From: Hirundichthys speculiger
Taxonomy: Eukaryota > Chordata > Actinopteri > Beloniformes > Exocoetidae
DNA length: 64,000 nucleotides
Assembly (NCBI GenBank): GCA_018398805.1
Contig: JAGFBZ010000290.1
Location: forward strand, 248,001 to 312,000
Direction of reading: 5' to 3'
Shown piece after piece: positions 46,461 through 61,529 of the stretch (the stretch's first letter is position 1; each line of letters opens with the position of its first letter). Made by a program: the position numbers and the translations under genes. The notes under the pieces were generated by a model that did no database searches, was not told the origin of the DNA, and saw only the letters and a list, made by a program, of their open reading frames with translations.

Positions 46461-49400
46461 CCTGAATGCTTAACACCAGTAAACTACTAAACGCCTGCAT
46501 ATGTAGAGATGATTAACTACAGGGAGAAATTGCAAGGTGTTATGTGTGTTGGTATTTATCTGACTTTGTATTTACTTGGTTTTGAACACAGGCAAACACT
46601 AGATTATCATTATAATTTTTTTAAAGTCCTGATATGTAAAATTTAAGATTGAACAAGGGTGTAGATCTTTTTCATGTGACTATCAAATTCCTATGAGCAC
46701 CATCTGGACACATGTCAATCTCCTCACTGATCCTGAAGCCTCTTAATAAAGAGGGAAGTTGTTGAATTTTCTAACCCTGATAAGATATTTATAAAAACAA
46801 TAAAATGAGTTTAAAGATCTGAAAATTAACTGATAAAAATGATATGGACTACTTTCTCCCATCAGTGAGAGTTTAACAAGAACTGTGCAACTGTTTTTAA
46901 ATGTGCACTAAACAATCTGAGCACTTGTATATTAAACATCTTTTTGATCATTTATGTATTAAAAAACACAATATGTTGTAATTTTTGTGTGCTGCAATGA
47001 AATAAGATGACAGCATAAGCATAAAAAAATGACACAGTTATTTCCATAGTGGCAATGAAAAATGGATCATAATGCAATTAATTTAATTGAAATATAATTA
47101 AACTGAATGTATTTAATTGGACTGCATCAAACTCACTTACCTTCTGAGCAAAGTGCCTTAAGATGTTTTTGTTGTGAACTGACACTATACACATAAACTC
47201 AACTGAACTGTGATTGAAAAACAGCAAACCTATCGGTCTCAAATAATAACCCTTGTTTACAAATGATGGTGTTTGTGCAAATACACGGTGGTGTATATGT
47301 GTGTTTTTATACCTGCACGCTTTAATGATCCACATGGTAGAAGCTATATATTTGTGTATGAGTGTGGAAATAGCTTTTTTTATATCCCATAAGGTCCATA
47401 GCTGCATTCTGTAGACAGTTTAAGAATGAAACATGCGGTCAATGCTATAGTCTATAAATCAATCACAAAGTTATCCTTAAAGCAAGTCAAAATTAAAATT
47501 AAGATATAATTAATAGCGTATTTTCAATTTTAAAATGTTCCTGCTTCAGATAAATGTCCTTAGTTTTATCAAAAACCCAGTTTCTCTACTGTACTGCTGC
47601 TTCCATACAGATGATGCAACTCAAAACCCTCCAGGAAGAACAAAAATGGGAGAGGAAAGTTGACTGAGCAGGCATGACTGAGTAGATTTACAGAGTGACC
47701 GAGCAGGAAAATGAGGAAAGGAGAGTGGCATCGAAAGGTGAAGCCTGCAAAATGCAGTGCTGACAATATCTCTTGCAAAAGTTCCTAAAAAAAGAGAAAA
47801 AAAATGAACGAAAAAGAAACAGATTGATGAATTTTTAATGTGATCTTATTAATATCTGTAACAGAGAGGAAGGTGGAGGCTGTGGTGCCCTCAAAAAACA
47901 GGGAAAAAAAATGTAATGGCTGTATTGTGCCACAGTCCGCTGATTTTGGATGGCCGCTGACTTTGACAGAGACCACCTAAACCCTTGGAGAGCTGTTGTC
48001 CAGCTGTGGCTTCTCTCAGAAGAGGGAAAGACAGGAACCCAGCAAGCAGGACAAGCTGTTGCCTCAAAGGTTTAAAACATGGTAGCTGTGAATCTATTTT
48101 TTTCTGTTCTCTATGGCACTGTCACTGCAGAGCAAACCACTTCAAAACAAGGCCATCTATCAGAACTAAACACCACTATTTCAAACAAAACACAAGAAAA
48201 AAAGGAGTCTTTGTACAACATCAGTATCAGTCTGGTTGTTCTGTCTCTTCCAAGGAACCTTGACTCAGATGAGTCTCTTTCAGTCTCCTGCTCTGGTGGC
48301 AGACTCTGGATCAGTGTCGCAGCAGAGGCTTCCTCATCATCAGTGGCTGCAAAGAGGAGGAAGTGGCTGAGCTAATGTCAGACAAGGCCTGCTGAGGTCA
48401 CCATCCACAGATTAATACGTCAGGAGTGCAGTCAAAGGTGAAACAATGGCGGGTAAAAGAGATGAGATAAAGAAGTGTAATGAGATAGAAACAACGAAGA
48501 AATGGAGGAAGGATGGACATTTGGAAAAAGTCATGTGACAGTCAGTGATTGGGAAGGCTGTATTATGGGAGGAACAAACAAAGGATGCAGCAACGCCGCT
48601 CATCTCTTTTACAACCGAAGTACACAAAATTAAAACGCTTCTTGAAAAATAAACAAAATAAACAACAGCTGGGTCACATATTACAACAATAATATTATAA
48701 TGATATTAAGAACAGACTCGACAAATTAAAGATTTGTCACAGAGTAATATTTTGCCCTTTCATTTATTGACACTTTGCTGATGTGTTGGTGTTTCTCTCT
48801 TGGACTAACTAGAGGCACCAGCTCAAGCTCTGCCCTCTGCATTAATACGTTCCCAGTTGGAACTGTGTTCTCCAATTTCATCCAAATTTCTGTATTCATG
48901 TATGTTTGATTTCCCCTGTGCAGCTCAAATCTGGTTGCTATTGTGTCTGGCCACTGAGAGCACCGTAGACTTCATGTATTTTTGAATCACGGTCTTTGAA
49001 CAGTTGTCCATTTTTTAGGTATTTGTATGAATACTACTGTGACAACAGCTATGAGTACTTTAATTACATTTATTAATTCTTTGAATGAAGCAATGCTGAA
49101 ATATCACAGCTCAAGTATCTGGCTTATTTTATCTTTAGGCTAAAATTAGTCTTCTTAGTTGTTTTCACATGCATAATTTTGCATGCCTAATTGAATTAGA
49201 CCAAGTGTCTTTACAAGAAAAGGAGGGCCACCATAAAAAAGCTGCAGATTGAGAAAAGTAAAGTGAAATCAAATGTAAGGAGCGAATGTGCTCAAATCTA
49301 CCATTTAGACTTCTCTATCAATGTTTGTAGTAGAAAGAGTAATAATTAAACTGGGTTACAGGACAGTGTCTATGTGAGAGCCATTAAAAAAGACTGGACT

Positions 49401-50807
49401 GAGGTCACTTCCAAATGGTGATCTGAGGTCAATTTCAGATTTGCCTACTAATGAGACATTAGTTTAATCTTCCAGCTGGACAAGCACCACTTCCTCCCAG
49501 CTGTGCTGTGAGAGCTTACTTCATCTCATATAACTCCGTTTCCAGTCTGATTTTTCTTTACTGTTAACAAGCATCTGCCATGAAACGCCCTCATTGTACT
49601 TCTTCCTCTGTCCCTCTGACTCTAAATGCATCCTAATTAGACACTAAGGGAGGTCAAGTTCAGCGACAAGCTGCTATCAGTTGAACAGTTATAGGTTTAC
49701 TGTGGGCAGTAACCTATAAAAACAGGCTGCACATATTGGATCTGATGTAGTTTATGCATCATGAAAAAAAGTACTGTCACCAGTTACCAAGTCTTTCCAT
49801 TTAACCTATTCAGCCCCGGTGCAACATATGTTTGCTGCAGATGTCATATCATTTTCAAGACAAACAAAACATGTACTACAATATAATATAATAATATAAA
49901 CATTAAGGCCAAGTCAATAACTTTCTAGAAAAACCTGAAGGTTTAATAGTTTTTATTTCACCCTTCAAGGCTTTTCATTTGCAGACAAGCTGGAGAGTTT
50001 TTCAGTTAACCATCGGGTTTTCTTTTGGATCTGAGTGGGTTAAGAGGTGGCCGTCGGGGTAACCTTGTGTTACTAACATTGTGCAATTGGCTGCTTTTGA
50101 GGATGTGTCAGAATTTATATCAAAATCTAGCTGTAGCTGCCCACAGTACTCATTAAATGCAGATAGGTCCACGCTCCACGGTAACTGTTATCCAAATCGC
50201 TTACATGGTTTTGATTAGTTTCAAAATCTCTCTGTACCCTCTCATGGCTGCAGAATGAGTCAGGAGAAGCAAAGTATCAAATAAGAGCTAAGCTGGAATA
50301 AAAAGATTGAAATATTTCAGTAAATTATGAATTTAGATATGAAAAGGATAAGATAAATTGGACCAGTGAATGTGCTCAAAATTAATTAGTTTTTTTTGTC
50401 CAACAATGCCAAGTCTAATGTGCTACAAAATACACAGGCTAGTGCTGATTATGTTGATATGTGACATTGTTGGCTACAGTAATACTTCCTCCCTTGCATT
50501 TTTGTTTCATAAAAGTTATTGTTTTCTTCTCCTCCCTCCTAGTCTCTTTCATTTGGGCCCTCACCTGCACCATCGCCTTGACACGATAATGGTTTCTTAA
50601 ATCAAGAAAAAGCAGAAGCAGTGTGTGGAAAACTAAGGAAGTCTAAATGTTTATAAGGACTGTAGCAGTCAGGTACTGGTAAATCCAATTGATTATTTAA
50701 TTACCTGTAGGTATGACCACCTCTATAAAAGCAGAGGTTTTGGAAGTTTGTTGGTCTAATGCGTTCAGGAGCGTGTAAACATAATGCCAGTGAGGAAAGA
50801 CATCAGC

Positions 50808-51075
50808 ACACTGCAAACTCAAAATCTTACCAAGTGTATTTTTCTCATTTCTAGTCAAAAATATCTCATCACACTTAATATAAGACAAAATCACCTAAAG
50901 AGTAACATTTCAGTGAGATATAGGAGCTTGTTTTTAGACTTTTTTAGACTGAATTAAGCAAATTTTCACTTGTTCCATTGGCAGTTAAAACAGACTTAAT
51001 ACAAGATATTTTTTGCTTGTAATAAGTAAAAAAATCTGCCAATGGAACAAGTGAAAATTCCAAGATTTCCAAGAT
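50808..51075. mobile_element. MITE-like repeat with a long internal inverted repeat
   Basis: Starts ACACTGCAAACTCAAAATCT. The segment AATTTTCACTTGTTCCATTG at about 50958-50984 recurs inverted at about 51034-51060 (CAATGGAACAAGTGAAAATT). CCATTGGCAG/CTGCCAATGG and the ACTGCAAA end are typical of a common fish MITE family as I remember it. No coding content; the right boundary is unclear. Confidence 0.55.
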
Positions 51076-51208
51076 AGGTCAGGCCAAAGCAAGATAGATT
51101 AAGTTATAGATTTGGAACAACTGTTTGTCAGCACAAAGGGGTGCTTTACCAAAGCTTCAGACAGTACAGAAACAATGAAAAATATAACACAGTTACAGGG
51201 TACATTAC

Positions 51209-51319
51209 CATGATGGTTGTCACAACAACAGTTCGGTTCTCCATCGCTGAGCTGTCATTGGACAGAGCATTTTCATTCTGAACCAACACAAGCTTGTCTA
51301 TGTCATTCCAGTAGCCAAT
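51209..51319 (-). CDS. gria4: gria4 exon: end of amino-terminal domain and entry to S1
   Basis: Encodes [19 protein letters not shown], then [18 protein letters not shown] (window residues 163-199). GYWND.DKLV matches GRIA4. NDS and NRT are potential N-glycosylation sites; NRT before VVVTTI is conserved across AMPA receptors. Length is 111 nt, one codon longer than the 108 nt I recall for mammalian GRIA2. Phase 0 at both ends. The acceptor is CCTCAG and the donor GTAATG. Confidence 0.96.
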
Positions 51320-54519
<3,200 letters not shown>

Positions 54520-54687
54520 CTGTTTAAGTGCCCGCTCCATATCTATTCCTTGATTCCAGGGAGCAGCTGGATTGGCCAAGCAGTCACCAGCATTGCCACG
54601 GCGACTGATGTCAATTTTCTGACGTCGCAGGGTGCGAAAGGCCTCGGCCATTACAAGGACACCATCATAAGTTAGAGAGGAGGTATA
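54520..54687 (-). CDS. gria4: gria4 exon: amino-terminal domain
   Basis: Encodes [40 protein letters not shown] and [16 protein letters not shown] (window residues 72-127). [24 protein letters not shown] is nearly the GRIA4 sequence; the Cys is the conserved disulfide cysteine of the domain. The amino-terminal domain drives subunit assembly. Length is 168 nt, the usual size, phase 0 at both ends. The acceptor is CTACAG and the donor GTTAGC. Confidence 0.97.
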
Positions 54688-57390
54688 CTGTAGATTTGAA
54701 AAAAAAGAAGAGGAAAACAAAGGGCTGTAAAACAGACATTTGGAAAGAAGAAATGTCTTAGCAAGTAAAAAAAAAAAGAGGCTGAGTAATACATTAGTTA
54801 ATTATAAAGTATCTGAAACTCAGACTGACTGTGATGTTGACAGATAGTTCAACAAATTCATCAGTGGAGGGCACAGAGCTGTGGGCATCAACAGCACACA
54901 TGCAGAAGCCACACTCCCACCCAGAACACACACAGTGACACACAGACAGAGGCAGTCAAACACACAGCAGGCTGCCTTCACATCACAGCAGAAACAAGTG
55001 GAGAGATGAAAATGGGAAAAACGAAGAATATGTGCTGAGATGCTCTCTGTGTCTCTGCAGGTAGTTTCTCTCTTACTCAAATCCCTTGATTTATAACCCG
55101 CAATCTTTGCTTTGGAGATCAACCGTGCTCCTTTCATATCTACTTTTTCAAGCCGAAGAAACCTTTAGGAGAGTAACTGTCAAATGATGGCTATGGAATC
55201 CTAATAAAGGAGAGAAAACAGCAGAGCACAGTAGCATATAATATATATAAATCTGTTTCTGTCAGAAACAGGACAGCAACATCTCCGTGACACATAGACA
55301 AGAAAAGCTTCTGAAAAACACCAAATTATGGATTTTATTACCAAGGTCATTCCAAAATTAAAATCTCCACTAAAGTTCCCTGACTCAAATCACATTATCG
55401 AAGGGCATTAACTATGAATAAGAGAGGAGAAAACATTGTATTCATTACTCAAACCATGACAGGCCAAATACCAGATTAAAAAAAATGATGTTGTAAAAGA
55501 AAACCTGTGGCACTTTTCTTATACAAATTTGTTAAAATGTAGGCATGGTAATTTTGTGCATCTGTATTTGAACTTTACAAGTCCTTTGAACTGATTGAAA
55601 TAAAACAATGTTCCAAGTTTAAAGAGGAGCTATAAGCAAGTTTTTTTTCCTACTTATTTTATTCATACGTCTCCTTATTTGGTCAGTTTTCGGTGCTGAG
55701 GTCCAGACTGAAGAGACGCCTAAATGGGATGCAATGATTGTGGCCTTGACAGTAAATAATCTCCAATGGGATTTTAATTTTGCAGAGAAATATTCTTACT
55801 TTTTAACCATATGCTCAGATAGAGAACTAGCTTCATTAAAAGCATATCCCTCACGTATTTTCTGTGTACTATCCCTGCAATCAAAAGATTACATGTTGGG
55901 GTGTATACTTCTTTATTTTCAAAACTAAACTAAACTAACTGCCATGTGAAATATTGAGGCAGCGGCAGATTCGTGCAGTGATTCATAACAGGTAAATCCA
56001 GTGCAACAACAAATATAACAAATATTGTTACAACATACTGCGTGTGCCTGTACCATGAGGAATATAAAATACCAGAGGCGAGCTTAATGACACACTGAAA
56101 AGCTTATCTTTTCAAGGCAATAAAGAATCTACAAGGAAAAAAAGATAGCAACTTTAAAACCTGTTGGACTTTTAAAAAATCAGCTTTGCACAGGAGTATA
56201 TATCATTACATGGTTTCTAGACATAGAGAAGTCGATGAATGTTGCACCATCACCTGTTGAAAATGCAATCGTTTTCATTACATTTAAACCAAGTCTCCAG
56301 GTACAAAAAGCTAATTTCAACGCATAACGCTGGTCGAGAGATTTTGACTGATGGCCAAAGGGAGCTAAATCAAAATCCAGTCTCCAGTGTAGAGGGGACA
56401 AGTCCCAATGGAGCTTTTCATGCTGCACATTATTAGACAAGATTTTTACTTGGCCTGAGGCTACCGGTGTGCCCAAGGCAAACTGAGCTTAGTTTTTATG
56501 CAGCACAAATTAGCCAGGGGCAATTTGGAGACATCTATTGCCACTAGAGATTTCCCCATTGTGTGTTATTGTGTTAAATCATTAAAACCCTTGCAAAAGG
56601 ATGCTGTGAATAGTTGTGGTTGCAGTAGAAATAAAACAAAAACAAACCCCCCCCACATCTTTGTGCTTTATTACGGATGCTTTCAACTCTGAAAGGTGAA
56701 ACAACTTGCGGCTTTGTCTCTTTTTTTGGTTCATCCAGATGTGTTCACTGTGTTTATCTGACACAATAATGCATAAAAGATTTTACCACAATTATCATAC
56801 TAACTGTTGTGTCAATGGTAAGGGATGACTGAGTTGAATTTGAGAGGGACTATTGGCCAAAATAATGTTTGGAATGTGAAAAATAATAATGAATGAACCA
56901 ATAATGAAAGAGTCATTCATATATGTTTGCATCATTTGAAGATGCGCATAATAAACAGCATTATCTTATTTTTTTTTAATGGTTGTTTTGGGTTTCTGAG
57001 CCAGAGGGCAGGGGAGTAAGAGCTGCAGTATGGTGTATTTTTAATGGTTATTTGGACATCCTTCCAGTTAATATATTCAACTTCACTTAGCTCCAGGTCA
57101 ATACCCCATCAATAATGTTGAACTTAGAAGAGGGAGAGGGACAAAGACATAGACAGAAAGGAGGGAGGCGTGGGGCTCTAAATATAGACCTTCAAATGTG
57201 ACAGAGAAAGGGACATGGACAGTGACAGAGACATGAGACATATGGTTAACAAAAAGAGGATGTGAGGAGGGCTGAAAGTCTGCAAAATCTGTATCCATCA
57301 TGCTAACCCTAACTCTGAATAAGATGTCAGTACACTTACCTGTCCTGTCTTCTGAGGACATGCTCTGATTTAAAAAGCTATAACTAAGAT

Positions 57391-58746
57391 CAGGGTTATT
57401 ATAGTTAACGAAAACTAAGACTAAAACTAAAACTAGCAATGAAAAAATATTTCAGTTAACTGAAATAAAAATAAAACTACAATTTAAAAAAAAACGAAAA
57501 CTAAATAAAAACTACAATGAAGGATGTAAAACTAACTAAAACTAAACTGAATTGTAGATAAATTCAGCTTCGTTTTCGTTTCGTTTTCTCCCTCGATTAC
57601 TGCCATAGAGATTACTGCCTGTTCTGCAGCAGCCGCTATGCTACCCTCCCTCCAGAGAGGGGGCAGCATAGCGGATATAGACCTTTTCGGGCCAGAAGTA
57701 CCCCGTCCGCCATTGCTGGAGGGTGCTACAGAGCGACACTTTCACCGGCTCGCAGATTAACCAGTGTTTTTCTCTTTCTACAAATATATATTTTTATAAT
57801 GTCGAGTCGGTCGAGTGGGAATAATGTTCAGTCATAAACTGTGCCAACAATGGCGTGAAAATTCGACAATGGAAGAAGAAAGTATGTGAAATACACAAGC
57901 CTTTACTGCACGAAGACTGCCTTGTTTGCAGAACAAGAAGTTAGGAAGACGTGGGTGAAAAATATCAACAGAAAGAACTTTGTTCCAAATGAATACAGCC
58001 GGGTGAGTTTTCGTTAACATTCAATCTCGTACTATTCATAGTCTCGCTGAGAGTCCCGGACGATTCTGGCCGAAAGAACAGCAGTATGAGGCTACTGTAG
58101 CCCTCGGTACTAGCACAAGCCTATAAATGAATGAATAAATTAATGAATGAATGACTTAGGAGAATGATAAAATAAATTAAATATAACATTAACACATAGC
58201 CTAATTTACCGCTCGCGTTAACATTACAGCAGCATAATCTTTATGGCTTGTTGACGTTAGTTATAGCCAGCGTTCCACAGTTTTTAGTGTTTGATTATGG
58301 GAATAGATCATGCTATTTCTATAACCAATCATTAAAAACAGCGATAAACTACCTTCATCTGTAACTGGAGGCCACTGCCTAACATCATCAATCCAAGACA
58401 TGTCTGTGTTATCTGTAACAGATGCTCCACGCTGCTGTGTTTAGGTTACTTGATGGAGCACCGCACCCTCCAGTTATGGCGGGGCCACTAGGGGGCGCAT
58501 GTCCACAATTTTCAAGTCGAAAAGGTGTATAATCTGCTGCATACTGCAAGAAGAAGAAAAACTAAAACTAAGACTAAAACTAAATAAAAACTAAACTGAA
58601 ACTAGTCAATTCCTCAAAATAAAAACTAAACTAAAACTACTAAATTACTTGTTGAACTAACTAAAACTAAACTGAAATAAAAAAGCAAACTGGAAAACTA
58701 AATAAAAATAAAAACTAAAGAAAATTTCAAAACTATAATAACCTTG
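57391..58746 (+). mobile_element. P-like non-autonomous DNA transposon with a THAP exon relic
   Basis: Ends are CAGGGTTATTATAG and, read inward from the right, CAAGGTTATTATAG. They are flanked by an exact 8 bp target duplication ACTAAGAT (57383-57390 and 58747-58754). Both sub-terminal regions are dense in AAAACTAAAACTA-type repeats in the same orientation. A broken THAP zinc-finger exon lies at 57825-58002. A THAP domain with an 8 bp duplication fits the P superfamily; hAT shares the duplication size but not THAP. Kolobok carries THAP but targets TTAA. A transposase catalytic core is not seen in the 1356 bp. Confidence 0.75.
57825..58002 (+). pseudogene. THAP zinc-finger exon remnant
   Basis: One frame reads CSVINCANNGVKIRQWKKK then VCEIHKPLLHEDC and hits a stop. 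A neighbouring frame continues FAEQEVRKTWVKNINRK and NFVPNEYSR, ending at a good donor GTGAGT (58003). A Cys-x4-Cys pair, basic Trp-Lys stretch and TWVKNINRKNF..NEYSR are the layout of a C2CH THAP domain; the last Cys-x2-His would lie in the next exon. One frameshift near 57927 breaks it. Family assignment is from motif memory. Confidence 0.6.
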
Positions 58747-59138
58747 ACTAAGATACAACGTAACTTTTTGAATTATTAAAATACAGCATATTATCAGGCT
58801 GGAAACGTGACTGAAAACTCTGTATATAGCTTGTGTGATGAATTTCAGGTACCAAGAGCAATTTGCACACAACGTCAAAACCAACATTCTTGTTATCTGC
58901 TGAGTACAGTATAGTTGTATTTGTGAAAATAGACTCAATGGAAGTTATCAAACCAATATTTGTTCACTGTTTTAGAGTTTTTTCCCCTCCTCATTTCAAC
59001 ATTTTCATGCTGTAAAATAACTTAAATATGACTGTACAAGTTTGTCATCAGTATCCTGCAGTTCCAGGGAGCAGATGTTCAGCCATGGATTCGGCTGCAT
59101 CTTTCCATCATGTTGTGTTGTCTACAGATATTCTTTAC

Positions 59139-59297
59139 CTTTGGTGGACTTTCAGATCCAGGATATTCCCGCTGGTCCAGTTTGTTCCAGCGCTGCATCA
59201 GCTTTATGACAATAGGCTTGCTGAAGTCCACAAGCTGGAAGCCAGTCACGTTGGCCCCACCATGCATGAACCTCTCCAGTGATATATCTTTAAAACC
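59139..59297 (-). CDS. gria4: gria4 exon: amino-terminal domain
   Basis: Encodes [40 protein letters not shown] and [13 protein letters not shown] (window residues 19-71). This exon gives the clearest subtype call: [10 protein letters not shown], [17 protein letters not shown] and PPK are GRIA4 features, while GRIA3 has VNNENPMVQQFIQRW. NVT is a potential glycosylation site. Length is 159 nt, one codon shorter than the 162 I recall for GRIA2. Phase 0 at both ends. The acceptor is CCTCAG and the donor GTAAAG. Confidence 0.97.
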
Positions 59298-61475
59298 CTG
59301 AGGGACAAAAAGAGAAGGGTCAGAAGGAATAAAAGAGAAAATATATAAAGAAGCATCCCAGCTCAGATGATGATCAGTTTAAGTGTACAGCATGACATGA
59401 TTCTGAACAGACTCATTTGAAATCCTATACCGACTGAATATAGACTGAGTTTCACCCCAGCAAGTGTGACTTTATGTTCAGTGTCACTTTATTGTGAGGT
59501 GAGGGTGAGGAGGAATTAATTTGGGATAGAGCCAGAGACAGAGGTAGAGAGAAAGATATGTGAGCATTATCCAGGGTTGATGGATGCTAATTGCTAAAAG
59601 CTCTGAAAGCCTATTTAGCTTGCAATGAGATCATGTGCCCATTTTTCATGGTCCCGCAGATGAATACTGTTAAACAGATTTTAGAGATTAAGTTTGAAGC
59701 CATATTTCATTTCTTGATATGGGCTACGATACCATCCGACAGCTTTGACCTTGTTAAGAAAGACAAATGGTAATACACCAACACAGAAGTAAAAGAAATA
59801 GGGCTTTCAGTGGGAATATAAAGAGATCCAACACATCTCATACTTCAATGACAGAATAAACTGATTGCCAGAGACTTTAACAACGGCATGAACGTTTGTA
59901 AATATGAGAAGCAGAAATACAGTCAATATTTTTACTTTTGAATATAACTATTCAGATTACAGCATTATTGCGCTTAAGAAAGTAACAAACTATGGTTCCT
60001 AGTTAACTGGAGTATTTTTGCACTACCTAATATGAACACACCTTTGCAGTTTTTTTTGCCACTTTTGTCAGTGTAAAGATTGCGCTGGCTCTGAAGGTTC
60101 ATAAAAGGAATGGCAGAAACAATAAACCATTTACAAAACTTACAAAGTTACGTGTATGTGATGAATGACAAGACCTTTAAGCCACAAGGCTGTTGTCAAG
60201 ATTTTTGCCTTGTGTGGGAGGACAGTGTTTTGCTGTTTATATATTTCTTTAAATTCCCAAGGTTTGGTCTGGTTTCAACAATTAAAATGTGGTTTGGTTC
60301 AGTTTAGGATCATTGTACCTCCTTAATACCACTGAGAGTTACAGCGAAACACTTGCTGTAACCTGTGGATATCAAAGCAATATACACTGAAGCAAAGATT
60401 CCCCACTTCCACATACCTGTCATTGTTTCAATGCAGATATATGGAAAGAGAAAAGCCTTAACATTTATCAAACAATAATTGATGGGTTTGAGACTGTACT
60501 TTGGAAAATATTTTCTGTATTTTTTGACCTCCACACTTATTTACACATTTATCCAAGACAACAGGAATTACAAGCAAACTGCAAATGGGTACGATTAAAC
60601 TTCCAGAACAAAACACCCCATATCTTCCCTGCTAATGTATATTCTTCTGCTGATAACTGTTTATTGACATTAAGTTTGGGAATCAATCATCATTTATTTT
60701 CAGATATTGACTCTTGAACAATGTTTTTTTTTTTTTTTTAAGGAAAAAGTAAATGCCTCACTTTGATACAAACTTTATTTCTGTCTCACTATGGCCCTCG
60801 AGTATTCAACATCATTTCTTTTCAAATGGATGAAAACTTTACTGCACATGTGGGAAAAGCAAAATTTATCACATTTCCTCTCCAGTTTTACTAAATATGT
60901 GTTTTATATAATCATTTTGACAGAAGTGGTATTTGTACCATAGGAGTAATATTCTGATCTGCCTGCTGGGCATTTTTGTGAAAATTATTAAAAGATATAT
61001 GGTACATCCATATGTTGCAGTACACAGCTTAGCATCGCTTCAATCTAGCGATGACTAAAAATGACAGTGATGTTTTCACCTGAATATTTTCACAATGTAG
61101 TGATCAGTTTTAAGCGTGTAAATAGGCAGCCCATTCACTACTTTATTCATTCAAGTTATTGGTACAAAGTGAATAGATACATAGAGATCTACAGCAAAAG
61201 ATAACACTCTTACTCAAACTTTCATAGTCTTCTTAAGGTAGTATTTCTACAGATTCCCTTACAAATCCAGTTGAATCACACAAAAAAAGTATTAAGAAAC
61301 AATCCACAAAAATTGTTTTTTCCTGTGAGTTTGGGTTAAATGCAATATTATGACTACCAAAAAACAAAAAAAAACAAAACAAAAAAAAAAACAAAAAACA
61401 ACAACACTAAAACTGTTTTTTTCCTTCAATTACTTAATTTAAGATGTATAGAAAAATGACATTGAAAGTACTTAC
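59298..61475 (-). other. gria4: gria4 intron (2.2 kb)
   Basis: Donor GTAAGT, acceptor CCTCAG. Contains a T run at about 60724-60739 and a CAAAA-rich tract at about 61360-61405. No gene or named repeat seen. Confidence 0.8.
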
Positions 61476-61529
61476 CAGGTTTGCGATGATGTAATGGTAA
61501 CCTTTCACATGTTTCCCCACACTGACAGC
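61476..61529 (-). CDS. gria4: gria4 exon: amino-terminal domain (54 nt)
   Basis: Encodes AVSVGKHVKGYHYIIANL (window residues 1-18). GKHVKGYHYIIANL is almost invariant in GluA2 and GluA4; GRIA3 has GKHSRGYHYMLANL. Length is 54 nt, the usual size of this micro-exon, phase 0 at both ends. The acceptor is TTCCAG and the donor GTAAGT. Confidence 0.96.

Larger units (their letters stand above)
36243..51208 (-). other. gria4: gria4 intron between the two exons that enter lobe S1 (15 kb)
   Basis: Donor GTAATG, acceptor TTATAG. Contains the 4.5 kb satellite foldback (38722-43205), a Tc1-like relic (44640-45160), a CA microsatellite near 46412 and a MITE-like repeat (50808-51075). The stretches 36243-38721 and 46461-50807 show only AT-rich sequence without recognised genes. 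Near 43960-44130, CTCCTGCTCCTGAGTCCTCC and neighbours look like another fish repeat end, unnamed. Confidence 0.75.
54688..59138 (-). other. gria4: gria4 intron (4.5 kb)
   Basis: Donor GTAAAG, acceptor CTACAG. Contains the P-like THAP-bearing element at 57391-58746. The rest (54688-57382 and 58755-59138) is AT-rich, with a short C run at about 56648-56655 and no recognised gene. Confidence 0.8.
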
